Shown one piece after another: positions 22,666 through 31,854 of a stretch of 64,000 nt of DNA. How positions within the stretch are numbered: the first letter of the stretch is position 1; each line of letters starts with the position of its first letter. The notes under the pieces were generated by a model. It worked only from the letters and a program-made list of their open reading frames with translations, had not been told where the DNA came from and did not search any database. A program made the position numbers and the translations under genes. The DNA comes from Panicum virgatum (Eukaryota; Streptophyta; Magnoliopsida; Poales; Poaceae): NCBI RefSeq assembly GCF_016808335.1, contig NC_053139.1, positions 37,816,464 to 37,880,463 on the forward strand. Direction: 5' to 3'.

Positions 22666-24059
22666 TGTCGGTGTCCTGACCCGGGGGTCCGGATCCCAAC
22701 TACTAAATGCTGCGTGTTTCCTCGTCCCAAATGTTGATGCAAGAGGCAACACAGTAACGCACGGATTTATCCTGGTTCCGACCACGGTGCCGTACGTCCA
22801 GCAAAGGGGTGTGAGAGGGCACTGTATTATCTTGTACCCGGAGTGTTTGTAGTAGGAGGTACAAGCGAGGCGAGAGAGGGAGGGAGGCTCCCAAGTCTCT
22901 GCTAGAAGAGGAGTCGGTTGAGGTGAGTGCTCAGTGGTGTTGAGAGTGTGACGATGATCGCGAGTGTAGGTGACCATCCATCTTAAAGGAAGCCCGCCTC
23001 CTCCTTTTATAGTTATAAGGAGGGGCGGTGTACATGAGTAGGGGAACGTGGAAGTCGTCGTCTTCCCCCGAATCGCGGGGGTGCAGTGGTCGAACACTGT
23101 AGGAAGTACACTGTGGGGCATGGCGTCGGGCGTGGCAGTCGTCCTGGATGTCGTCCGTGGTCTTGCGGAGATCACGACCGGTGTCCTGCTAGCCCCACAG
23201 TGTACGGTCCTCCAGACGTGGCGTGATGGCGTTTCGTGGGCCCTGCAGGTCAGAGTCTTGCGTGCACCAGCGGTGGTGGGGCACGCGGCGGTCCCAGACC
23301 CCCCTGGACGGAGTGCTGGCGTGCACACTAGGAGGTCCAGGAGACACGTGGAGGTCCCGGACCCCTCGAGGGGGGAGGTCCGGGACTTCAGCTGCGTATG
23401 CTGAGCGTCCCTCCTGGAGGGGCACGTGGCGTCGCCGGACCCCTTCCCAAGCAGGAGGTGGGTCCGGGGCCATGCGTGTGATGAGGTGGAGTCCGGACGA
23501 CCGGAGTTGGCAGAATGGTACGGAGCAGTGCCGAGCACGTCTCGTACGCGTCGCAGGTCTCACAGTGTTGCCACAGCACCCGGGATGGTGGAGCAGTGAC
23601 TGGAGTTGGCGGACGGGACTCCGGTCACAGCCGCTGTGGGGAATGGCGGCCTCACGCCGTCCGTCCTAGGCGCCGTGGTGGAGTGGTTGGCTTTTAATGC
23701 TTCCGTACGATGGGCGGGTGAGCGGCAGGGCCGTTTGTCCCTTGCGCCAAGGGGTGGCCTCGAGCGAGGCGGAGATGATCTGCCCGCTCGAGGGTAGGTT
23801 CGCTACCCTCGAGCGAGGCAGAGATGCGGGGCGCGGTCGAGGGTCTTGATGGGAACCCTCGAACGAGTCGGAAATCGCCCCGTGAGTTCGAGATTGGTGC
23901 GAATGGGCCGCACGCTGGGCTTCTTTGAGTCCTTTCCTTTCTTCCATATTGGAAGGAGATTGTTGGCCTTCGTGGGCCCAGTTGCCTTAACATGTGTTTT
24001 CGTCTTTTAGGGTGGTCTTAGTACCCCGATTATGGTGTCTCTAATCGTGGTACCCGACA
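22666..24059 (-). repeat. Tat element 5' LTR
   Basis: 1394 bp with TGTCGG and CCGACA ends. It is the partner of 7932-9326. A plausible TATA on the element strand lies in 'ccttataactataaaagg' (revcomp of about 23002-23020), also present in the 3' LTR. Confidence 0.95.
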
Positions 24060-24640
24060 CCATTAAAAGAGGGTTCAGGGTGGATTGTATTTTTTGCCTC
24101 CAGTTTGATTGACTGTACCACAAATGAGAGAAATGAAGTGAGTACAAGTACTTTTGCCATACATACAAAATAAAATTCATGAAAAAATAAAAATAAAAAT
24201 ATATTATAACTCTATTGTCTCAAACCAAATATTCCATAAATTAAAATACAAATATATTATAGATCCAATGTCCGCACCTAAATATTACTTAATAACATGT
24301 TCATAACAATAAAAATTGTTACACTAATTGCATGCAAGTGCAATAGATGTAGCTATACTATCATAGAATGCGTCCATAGTCACGAAGCTTGATTCCGAAG
24401 TAGATCCATCGGAGACATATGCTGAGACGCAGCATATTGGTACGGCATCTCACACTCGCAGTACCTAAACATATAAACCACACCATAAGATCAACAATCC
24501 CACATTGCATTATTGCAAGCAAAACAAAACTATCTCTACTCTAAAAAGGGGTGATAAAAATTTTCTTGAGATTGTTTGGATTCAGAGTTTTTTTAATATT
24601 TAAAAATATTAAATAAATATTAATTATAAAACTAACTGCA
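24060..24640. other. AT-rich spacer, no gene seen
   Basis: Right flank of the Tat insertion. A/T-rich with no ORF or known motif that I recognise. Confidence 0.5.
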
Positions 24641-25429
24641 GAACCGGAGCTAAACTGCTCCCCGGCGTCGCGCGCCGCTCCGTCCCCAGCGTCGCAACTG
24701 CCCTACATCGCGCGGCGCTCCGTCCTCGGTGTCGCTGATCCGCTCCATCCTTGGCGTCGCCTCTGCTCCGTCCCCGGCGTCAGCGTAGCCGCAGCCGCTG
24801 TTCCGTCCCGGGCTCCCGGCGTCTCCGCCACCCTACATCGCGCGCTGCTCCGTCCCGGTGTCGCTCCGTCCCGGACTCGCCGCTCCCTCTGCATTGGCCC
24901 ACAAAAACCAATACGGCCCGTCCCAACACAAGGAGAACGGGAGTATTCCATTGCGCCGCTCGCCGCCGAGAAGGCATCCTCTGCCGATTCACCATGGCCG
25001 CTCGCCACCGGAATCTCGTGCCGCCACCGGCTTCCCCCACGCGGATGCCGGCGAGCAGGCCGCCGAGGAGGCACCCTCTGCCGATGTCGTCACTCTCCCC
25101 ATCCGTCCCTCTGGCGTCTTCCATATTACGCGGCAACGCAGCCATCCCCTATGTCAAAGTTCTGTCTGCAGCGGCGACGGCGGCGACTTCCACATCTATC
25201 AGTTCGACGAGCAACGGAAGTGAAGGAAATTGCTGTTGCCAAGTCCGCATCACCGGTGCAGGAGGAAGGCCAGCCATACGGCAGCACATTGCCTCTGCAG
25301 GTGGCTGACACCAGTTGCTTGAGAAACCGATACATGTTCAAAGTTTCAGACTAGGAGAAAACAATTCTGTCGTGAGCAAATAGTCTTTGTTGCTTGTGTT
25401 CATGTACTGACAAAAAAATAGAGAAATGA
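24641..25429. other. GC-rich block with repeated gctccgtcc words
   Basis: From 24650 to 24890 the phrase 'gctccgtcc' with 'gcgtcgc' recurs at least seven times in a diverged tandem pattern. The rest has open frames on both strands without recognisable domains. It lies just downstream, in the minus sense, of a FAR1-domain exon, so it could be transposon-captured gene sequence, but I cannot assign it. Confidence 0.4.
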
Positions 25430-25611
25430 CTAGGAGAAGCCTTTTGTTTGGCAATCGATGACCCTCATTTGCATAGGCAAATTTACATGAAGTAAATCTT
25501 TTTCTGACCTCGAAGCCTCTGTGCCCGCCGTAGCTAAGCCAAAATGCCCAAGCCTCATCTGAATTTCTGAATTCCATGCCAACATGAGGTACCAAACCAG
25601 GTAATATAGCT
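25430..25611 (-). pseudogene. FAR1/FHY3-type DNA-binding domain exon fragment
   Basis: After a minus-strand acceptor (TTTTTCATTGCAG ending at 25612) the frame reads LPGLVPHVGMEFRNSDEAWA, then FWLSYGGHRGFEVRKRF and CKFAYANEGH. This matches the start of the FAR1 domain (GMxFxSxxEAxxFY..YA...GFxVRK), found in FAR1-related sequences derived from Mutator-like transposases. Only about 60 residues are present. The domain's C-terminal Cys/His part, the MULE transposase domain and the SWIM finger are not nearby. It is most likely a stray exon or a fragment carried by a transposon. Confidence 0.6.
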
Positions 25612-26848
25612 CTGCAATGAAAAATTAACATGAGCTGGAGACTTGGGCAGTTGCAAAGAACAAGCAAGGAGTAGCAGTACGTGGACAACTAAAGTCCATT
25701 TGATGTCACATACAAAGTGGGGTTCTATTACTTTGCATTGCAATCATGCCCTGTTGTTATTAGCTGCTTCTTCCATCTCAATATATATTAGGGAACACAA
25801 TTTCAACTAGATGCTTCTTTCATCAGAAAAGGGGAAGTTTACGCCAGGAGAAATACAGAATAAAACTTACAAGATTGAGCTTTTCCCCTCCAGCGATCAA
25901 TGCAACTCCGTCGCGCCATTTCTCTCGTTCTGGCGCCCTTTTCCATTATCAAAACTCGCGCCATTCCTGCTGTCCTCGCGCCTTTTACTTCCGCTTGCAT
26001 CCGACTGGGCCGTCTCGTGCTTCTGGGACGAAGGGCGATCCCATGTTAGACGTCCCTCTTGCATAAAGAAAATAATGTCAGAGGATCTCGTTCCCATTTC
26101 GGAAGACGAACTGTTGCTATTGCTTCTGCGAGTATGGGTCGGAACGTACGTCGTGGGAACTGCAGCCCGCTTTCACCTTTTTTTTTCCCTATTATTTTGT
26201 CTTGTGTGTGGTCCGGTCCATGACAGTTTTTGGCCCACGAATGAAGTTGGACCACTTCGTTTGTTGGCCCATGGATGCAATCCTTCGTCTCTTTCCTCGT
26301 TTCGTAGTCGTACGTGGCTAAGCTTTCTCAAGGGGAAAAAAAAAGGAGAAGCTAGCTAGAAGTAGAAGAATGTCGTGGCACCATTGTGACCCTATCTATG
26401 AACATTTGATTCGAACCAGAATACCTGACGATTTCCTATGAGATGACGCTGAGATGCATGCCCGCCGTAAAGTTTTCAAAGTTACATTAGTTTATTTTCA
26501 AATCAGCTTGTACCAAGGAATAATTAAACCGCATAAAATGAAGTTTTCTTTGGGTTTTTTTCCGCAAAGTTTAACAGTGACTAGGATCCAGCTCCGGCAC
26601 AGCAGCCGAGCACTTCTCTACCTTTTTTTTTGCGAGCTCTTCTCTTCGGTTAAGCAAGAGGTGGTTGACCTGTGAATGATAATAATAATAAAGTTTATGC
26701 CCGATCCGTGTCGTGGTCTCGCGTAATGTCAACATTATGTAATCCCTGTTCTGGAACTGAAATTTATCATATCGGCTAGGATGGGCGGCGTTAGTTGCTA
26801 AGCAGGTGAGAGCAGGTCAGCAAAGAAAAAAAATTAAGACAAAAAAAT
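25612..26848. other. Intergenic, no gene recognised
   Basis: Short open frames only. A 13-base near-perfect direct repeat (26607-26619 and 26633-26645) flanks an oligo-T run. Confidence 0.5.
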
Positions 26849-26920
26849 GGGGCATTCCGAGAATTGAACTCGGGACCTCTCGCACCCTAAGCGAGAATCA
26901 TACCACTAGACCAAATGCCC
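26849..26920 (-). tRNA. tRNA-Pro (anticodon AGG)
   Basis: A 72-base cloverleaf on the minus strand. The acceptor stem is GGGCATT with AATGCCC. The anticodon stem CTCGC/GCGAG encloses the loop TTAGGGT (anticodon AGG, read as IGG after editing). The T arm carries GAGTTCAATTCTC, matching the B-box with G-to-A variation. CCA is not encoded, as expected for nuclear tRNAs. A T7 run follows directly at 26841-26847 (a Pol III terminator), and ATCAAAG lies just upstream, close to the plant CAA start motif. It appears intact and intronless. Confidence 0.95.
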
Positions 26921-27109
26921 TTTGATGACGTCGGACTCCAAAGTTCACATATCATAGATAAGTTTCATCTCTTACCGTACCTCTCGCCCAGCTTGCTATT
27001 TAACTATTTTACTTGCACGTCTGTGCTGTGATATGCCCGAGTCTTTATGATAGTATGATAGCGTACAGAACATACCAGGCGTGCAGTGCGTGGATGTGCA
27101 TATACCTAT

Positions 27110-27461
27110 GGCCTTAGTTCCAGCGCAAATTTTTTTTCATTGGAATCTTATTAATTTGAAGTACTAAATGAAGTTTATTTATAAAACTTTTTGCACAGAT
27201 GGGTTGTAAATCGCGAGATGAATCTAATGATGTTAATTAATCCATGATTAATCAATATTTTAGCGGATGATTACTGTAGCATCACTGTTGCAAATCATGG
27301 ATTAAGTAGGCTCATTAGATTCGTCTCGCGATTTACAGCTCATCTATACAAAAAGTTTTGTAAATATACTTCATTTAGTACTCCATGTATGTGTCGAAAC
27401 ATTCGATGTGATGATTTTTTTTGTGTTTACGGAATTTATGGGGTGGGAACTAAACAAGACC
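27110..27461. mobile_element. Tourist-like (PIF/Harbinger) MITE with long inverted arms
   Basis: The 352-bp element has ends GGCCTT..AGTTCC at the left and the complement of GGTCTTGTTTAGTTCC at the right; the left end lacks four bases. It is flanked by TAT on both sides. Inside, 'tcgcgagatgaatctaatga' near 27210 pairs with 'tcattagattcgtctcgcga' near 27314, and the pairing extends outward through 'aaaactttttg' and 'actaaatgaag'. The whole unit can fold into a long hairpin, as in small-RNA-producing grass MITEs. Confidence 0.8.
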
Positions 27462-29280
27462 TATATGTAAAATACATAAATATTTGTATGCTAGCTGCGC
27501 TAGCCAACATGGGCATGACAACCTGAGCAAATGGTCTTGAGTCCTGGTTTCATTGGCCAAATTCAAGAGCGTGGCAGCCTCTTCACCCACTCATGTTTCT
27601 CTTGCAAAACATCCATCACCAAAGTTGCCTCATCATCCAGAGTCCAGACAAACGGGACATGTGTTGCAAGTTCTTGTGGGTTCAAAATTCCCCCGAGTAC
27701 CCTATTTCTTTAAGGTGACGACCATAATTAAGGGAACCTAACGAAACTGCAAAATTAGTATATGGTTAGACCCTTAAACGTGTCTCGGCGCCCAGCTTCG
27801 AATCCTAGTCGAAGCGAATTTACAGGGCTGGTGAATTCCCTCGATTCGGGGATTTTCTTGATGACCTGTGATCAAGGTTGTCTTTTACCTTAATTACAAT
27901 GTCTTCAGAGAGGTCTTCCCCCGACAGATCAAGTTTTTTTAAATGTGTTCCGGCATTGAAAATTTGCAATTCAAGTAAGGGGAGAATGTTATGGACGTGA
28001 GAAGGTTGAGCAAAATAACAATCCAAACATCAAGTTTATTCTAAGCAGATGAGAGATATTATGGATTGGCACCACGTAAAGACATTGCAAGGATGAAGCG
28101 TGAAGGAAGAAGAAGATTGAAGCTTAGTCTTAAAGCTTTTTCCTGTTATTTTAGAGCTTCTTTCTTGTGTTTTTTAACCCTCATTTTGAGGCATAGGGTC
28201 TAAGAACTCTTGTATTTCTTGGGTGTATATATCCACCATATGGATATAAAAGGCCGGTTTTAACCTTTATGTAAAAAAGTAAGGGGAGAAAAACAGAGCT
28301 AGAAAAAAATGATAGTGCCTTATTAGTGAGGGCGAAAGTAGCCCGGCGGGTAAATATCATTTTCATGGGCAAATTGTTATTACCTCTTCAGATTCAAATT
28401 CTGTTTCAAACCAAATTAGGAAAAATATATACACGCGCTACAATTTGCAGCTCCTCAGTTCATACATACTACACGCACGATCCTGCTGAGACTTTAATTG
28501 AAGGACATTATTACCCATATTACTATGTATCAGTTGCCAGCTCAAAAGTTATATATAGTGATGAATGAAGAGAGATGCATGCATGTCTGCTGCAATATAA
28601 TCCCGGCAAAGTGGTTTTCTCGATCTCTTGCTGGATCAGAAGTGGTGCCCATGATGATAGATGATTTCAGAGATTGTATGAGTAAACAACAGTTGCATCA
28701 AGGTAGACACACACCAGCTGCAGCCTGCAGCAGGAGGATATTCAAGTAGTACTCTCCCCAATTCCACAACCAACCAGCCAGCTGCTGCAGCCCCTGCCCC
28801 AGGATCGGAGAGCATCACTGCATACATTGCGCCAGGCAGCTAGCAAGCTGTCAGCTGATGATTAACTTGCACGCCACTAAAACGAATCAATAAAATAAAT
28901 CAATTCCATGAGCAGTGTACCAAATGGTACCATTACATACATTATTAATGTATACAGCAACTAGCAATGCACAAAAATCAAAACAATGTCATCTTCTCGC
29001 ATAATTAAGAATACACATCACAAAACTAGGAACTGTGGTAAAGCAAATTAACAAAGAACAACCAGAATCTCAAAGAACTCCATAATCTACATAGTTACCC
29101 CTTCCGTTCCCCTCCTCCTAACTTGTTTCGAATTCCATCCCTATCTCCATCTCTCCGGACAAGTGTGGCACCGGCCGGCTTGAAATGATTCTTGACTCGT
29201 CTGATCTTGCGAAGCCATTGGATGATTTGGATCGAAGGGAATACTGAAAAAAAAACTATACTATGTACAATTCCTGCAGC
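27462..29280. other. Intergenic with a possible retroelement 3' end
   Basis: At 27976-27985 a purine tract AAGGGGAGAA is followed by TGTTATGGAC, the layout of a polypurine tract and LTR start. Further on, 'gatataaaaggcc' (about 28248) could be an LTR TATA box. I found no matching second LTR, integrase or target duplication, so this is only a hint of a truncated Ty3/gypsy end. The remainder (28330-29280) shows nothing recognisable. Confidence 0.35.
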
Positions 29281-29436
29281 CACTGGCGGAGCTAGGTGGA
29301 GGCCAAAGTGGGCCATGGCCCCTCCTTACCATGCAAAAACTTCATTAGATTAATAGTAATTTTAATACCGTTTATTAATTTAGCACCTCAATTAAAGTCT
29401 GGCCCCTCCTGATTGTGTGGTCTGGCTCCGCCACTG
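29281..29436. mobile_element. hAT-type MITE with 8-bp target duplication
   Basis: The 156-bp element begins CACTGGCGGAGCTAG and ends with the near-complement CTGGCTCCGCCACTG. It is flanked by a perfect 8-bp direct repeat CCTGCAGC (29273-29280 and 29437-29444). The 8-bp duplication fits the hAT superfamily. It lies about 180 bp downstream of the 3' end of the VQ-motif gene and has no coding capacity. Confidence 0.9.
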
Positions 29437-29615
29437 CCTGCAGCCTAATCAAACCTGGCCTCAAAAGTAAGACGGCCTCAAATCCTCGATCCTGTCAGTT
29501 GCCATGCATCATGCGAGTACTGGTGTGGTGTGTATGCAAGAAACCCTAGCTCGATCGTGTGCTGGCCACCAAACCATGCATGTCATGTCACCACTCACCG
29601 GTTGGACCGATCCGA

Positions 29616-30251
29616 TCACAGCGGCCCGAAGATGTCGAGAAAGCTGGCGGCCGGCGACCCGAGCGCGGCCCCGGCGCCGGGGCTCAGGAAATGGTCGCCG
29701 ACGTGGTGCAGCCACCCGGGGGACACCATGGGGTGGTGCTCGCCCTTGAGCGCCGCGCCGCGCAGCGGGCTGAGGTCGTGGAACATGAGCCCCGGCGGCG
29801 ACGCCGCCGAGGGGCTGGCGGGCTGCTGCCTCGTGGCCGTCACCGAGACCGACACCGCGGGGCCGCCGGCCGGCCGGTTCAGGGCGCGCGCCTTCACGCG
29901 CACCGGCGGCGCCGCCCTGCCCTTGCTGCCCGCGCCTTCCTGCTCCCGCCTCGGGGACGATGAGGATCCAGCAGCGCCGCCGCCGGGCGTCGACGGCCTG
30001 CCCTTCCTGTCCCCGCGGCCGGCGCCCGGGCCGGTGAGCCGCTGCACGAGCGGCATGAACTCGTGGGCCTCGACGTGGATGACCTTGGGGGACACCATGT
30101 AGATGATGACCGGCTTCCGCTCCTGCTGCCCGTGCCCGCCGCCGCCGCCCGGCTTGCCGATCTTGCGCGACGCCGCGTGCACGCCGAGTGGGCCGGTCCC
30201 GGCCGCCCCGCCGTGCCGCGGGACGTCGCCGTCGAAGCTCGCGGCGGCCAT
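29616..30251 (-). CDS. VQ-motif protein, MKS1-like
   Basis: An intronless 211-residue protein. The core YMVSPKVIHVEAHEF runs into the VQ motif FMPLVQRLTG (residues 65-74), which has the FxxxVQxLTG consensus and the LTG ending. VQ proteins bind WRKY transcription factors through this motif and several are MAP-kinase substrates in defence. The protein is rich in Gly, Ala and Pro. It has several Ser-Pro dipeptides that could be MAPK sites and a C-terminal block (LMFHDLSPLRG, then SPGW and FLDIFGPL) seen in the MKS1/VQ20-type subgroup. It is expected to be nuclear; no signal or membrane segment is seen. Start: ATG at 30251, preceding MAAASFDGDV. A longer open frame to 30498 exists in another register and is spurious. 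A W-box lies about 210 bp upstream. Confidence 0.85.
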   Translation of the reverse strand: MAAASFDGDVPRHGGAAGTGPLGVHAASRKIGKPGGGGGHGQQERKPVIIYMVSPKVIHVEAHEFMPLVQRLTGPGAGRGDRKGRPSTPGGGAAGSSSSPRREQEGAGSKGRAAPPVRVKARALNRPAGGPAVSVSVTATRQQPASPSAASPPGLMFHDLSPLRGAALKGEHHPMVSPGWLHHVGDHFLSPGAGAALGSPAASFLDIFGPL

Positions 30252-30461
30252 GGATGGGATCGAGGAGACGACGATCGACGGACTGATAGGTTATTATTAT
30301 TGGATGATATATGGAGGCAGCAAGTAGAAGTGGACACGAAAGATTTGAAGGGGACACGCTGACGGACAGCAAGAAGCTAATAAGGCTTTGTACGGGGGAC
30401 CATGGATGGATATGTAGAGGAGGACGGCGTCTTGATCGAGCTCTTGGCGTTATTTGGCTTT

Positions 30462-30467
30462 GGTCAA
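30462..30467 (-). promoter_or_regulatory. W-box upstream of the VQ gene
   Basis: TTGACC on the minus strand, 211 bases before the ATG of the VQ gene. It matches the WRKY-binding W-box core TTGACY. A single six-base match is weak evidence, but WRKY control of VQ genes is common. Confidence 0.35.
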
Positions 30468-30629
30468 CCAGGAAAAATCGAAGGGGACAACAGTGCAAAT
30501 GGAGCGTGGCACGTGCCTCCTAACCATCCATTGTGCTCATTTCTCCGTAACCCTAGATGTGGGGCAAAGCCTGACTCTTTTTTTGGGAAAAAGTTTGCTC
30601 CCTCTCTCTATATTCATTTTGGAAAAAAA

Positions 30630-30811
30630 TAGGTTATGAATGAATAACCAAACTCCATTGCACTGTTGTCCCACAAATGGACAGGCGTAGCCTTAGAAAA
30701 ATTATAATTGCAAGAATATGTGCAGATATGACTGGATAACAATATTCTTTTTTGGAAAAAGCAATAAAAAACTATAAAGCAAACATTTAGGTTATGAATG
30801 AATAACCAAAC
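30630..30811. repeat. Local duplication with identical 24-mers
   Basis: The 24-base phrase 'taggttatgaatg..ccaaac' occurs at 30630-30653 and exactly again at 30788-30811, each preceded by an 'attc.tttttggaaaaa' block. This suggests an old tandem duplication of about 158 bp. The core GGTTAT..ATAACC is itself palindromic. No gene. Confidence 0.6.
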
Positions 30812-31082
30812 GAACATAAAGATTGACACTGTAAAAATAATATTAGTTGATTTATCATGAAACCAACTATCATAAGATACTTCTTTCTATTTAGAATTAA
30901 ATACTTTAGAGATACTGCTAGTCAAAGATAATCCTAACCGTAGCTATATTTTAGAAAGGATGGGGTAGATTACATCAAACTTTATGGTAAGATACATAGA
31001 GAACTAAATGTGCTTATTACTTTGTAATCAGTGGCGTAGCTAGGATCAAACTCCCTCACTGATTACAGAGTAGTAAGCACTA

Positions 31083-31342
31083 CTCCCTCCATTTCAAATT
31101 ATAAGTCATTCCAAGAATCTTGGAGAGTCAAAGTTTTTTAAGTTTGATCAAATTTATATGACAAGATAATAACATTTATGATACCAATCAAGTATCATTA
31201 GATTATTTGTTAGCTATATTTTCATAGTGCACCTATTTGATGCCATAAATCTTTATATTTTTCTCTATAATTTTGGTCAAATTTTGAGATAGTTTGACTC
31301 TCCAAAATTCTTGGGATGACTTAGAATTTGGAACGGAGGGAG
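31083..31342. mobile_element. Stowaway MITE
   Basis: 260 bp with terminal CTCCCTCC at the left and GGAGGGAG at the right, flanked by TA on both sides. The inner arms are complementary too ('caaattataagtca' against 'tgacttagaatttg', 'gagagtcaaa' against 'tttgactctc'), giving a hairpin. This is the classic grass Stowaway (Tc1/mariner-type) architecture. Confidence 0.9.
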
Positions 31343-31600
31343 TACAATTTATGTGCTAATGCATCCTCTGATAGAAGCCCACAATGGATCCTGCCGTGGT
31401 TACGCAACAATCACTGTCCCTGCTTTTTGACAAAACCCCACCGGCGCTAGCAGGGCCCCGCCAGCGGCTGCAGGTAAGAATAAGATCGGGGCCGACTACG
31501 AGAGCGCGAGACTTGGGCAAGAAAGCCCCCCGCGCTAGTGGCAGCACTAGAATACTGCGGCGCTTTTTGTATATGCTTCCTGTCAGCTTCGGCTGATGAG

Positions 31601-31601
<1 letters not shown>

Positions 31602-31637
<36 letters not shown>
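31602..31637 (+). repeat. Poly(G) run, 36 bases
   Basis: Thirty-six consecutive G residues on the plus strand, an exceptionally long run that can form G-quadruplex or triplex DNA. A C22 run follows 195 bases later. Confidence 0.9.
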
Positions 31638-31832
31638 CTGCGAGGCCGCCGGCGCCACGGCTTATTTCAACCCACGCCATTGGCCGGGGGCCCCCGAAGT
31701 CAGCGCCCACGTGGCGGCGACTAAGGCCGTCGAGCGACCGTGCTCGTGCCCCCCCTTATCCCATTGCCGGCCGGCCGGCCTGGCGAGGCAGACGCGCATA
31801 CGTCTCCGCCGGCGACAGACCAACGCGCGTGT

Positions 31833-31854
31833 CCCCCCCCCCCCCCCCCCCCCC
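31833..31854 (+). repeat. Poly(C) run, 22 bases, followed by (CT)n
   Basis: Twenty-two consecutive C residues leading into a short CT repeat (31855-31863). It is complementary to the G36 run upstream. Confidence 0.9.

Larger units (their letters stand above)
7932..24059 (-). mobile_element. Full-length Tat-type Ty3/gypsy retrotransposon
   Basis: This 16.1-kb element is in minus orientation. The 5' LTR is at 22666-24059 and the 3' LTR at 7932-9326; both have TGTCGG..CCGACA ends. The order from its 5' end is LTR, TGG-starting primer-binding site, gag-protease, reverse transcriptase, RNase H and integrase, then a 6.6-kb region with an opposite-strand gene, polypurine tract and 3' LTR. An antisense ORF between integrase and the 3' LTR is the hallmark of the Tat clade (Grande, RIRE2 and Retrosat types). 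Flanking five-mers are CCAGT (left) and CCATT (right), a target duplication with one mismatch. I count about 55 LTR differences, roughly 96% identity, or about 1.5 million years at the commonly used grass LTR rate (inference). The copy is coding-defective. Confidence 0.95.

Noticed and set aside
26607..26645. Fifth poly(A) stub candidate
   Set aside because: The flanking 13-mers have one mismatch and the A run is followed by GGT, so it does not end in poly(A). Kept only as a weak parallel.
27800..27825. B-box-like TTCGAATCC suggesting a tRNA or SINE
   Set aside because: No A-box at the right distance and no cloverleaf.
29509..30498. Longer open frame (329 codons) overlapping the VQ gene on the same strand
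   Set aside because: It is in a different register, Arg/Gly/Ala-rich from GC bias and has no motif. The 211-residue frame carries the VQ motif.
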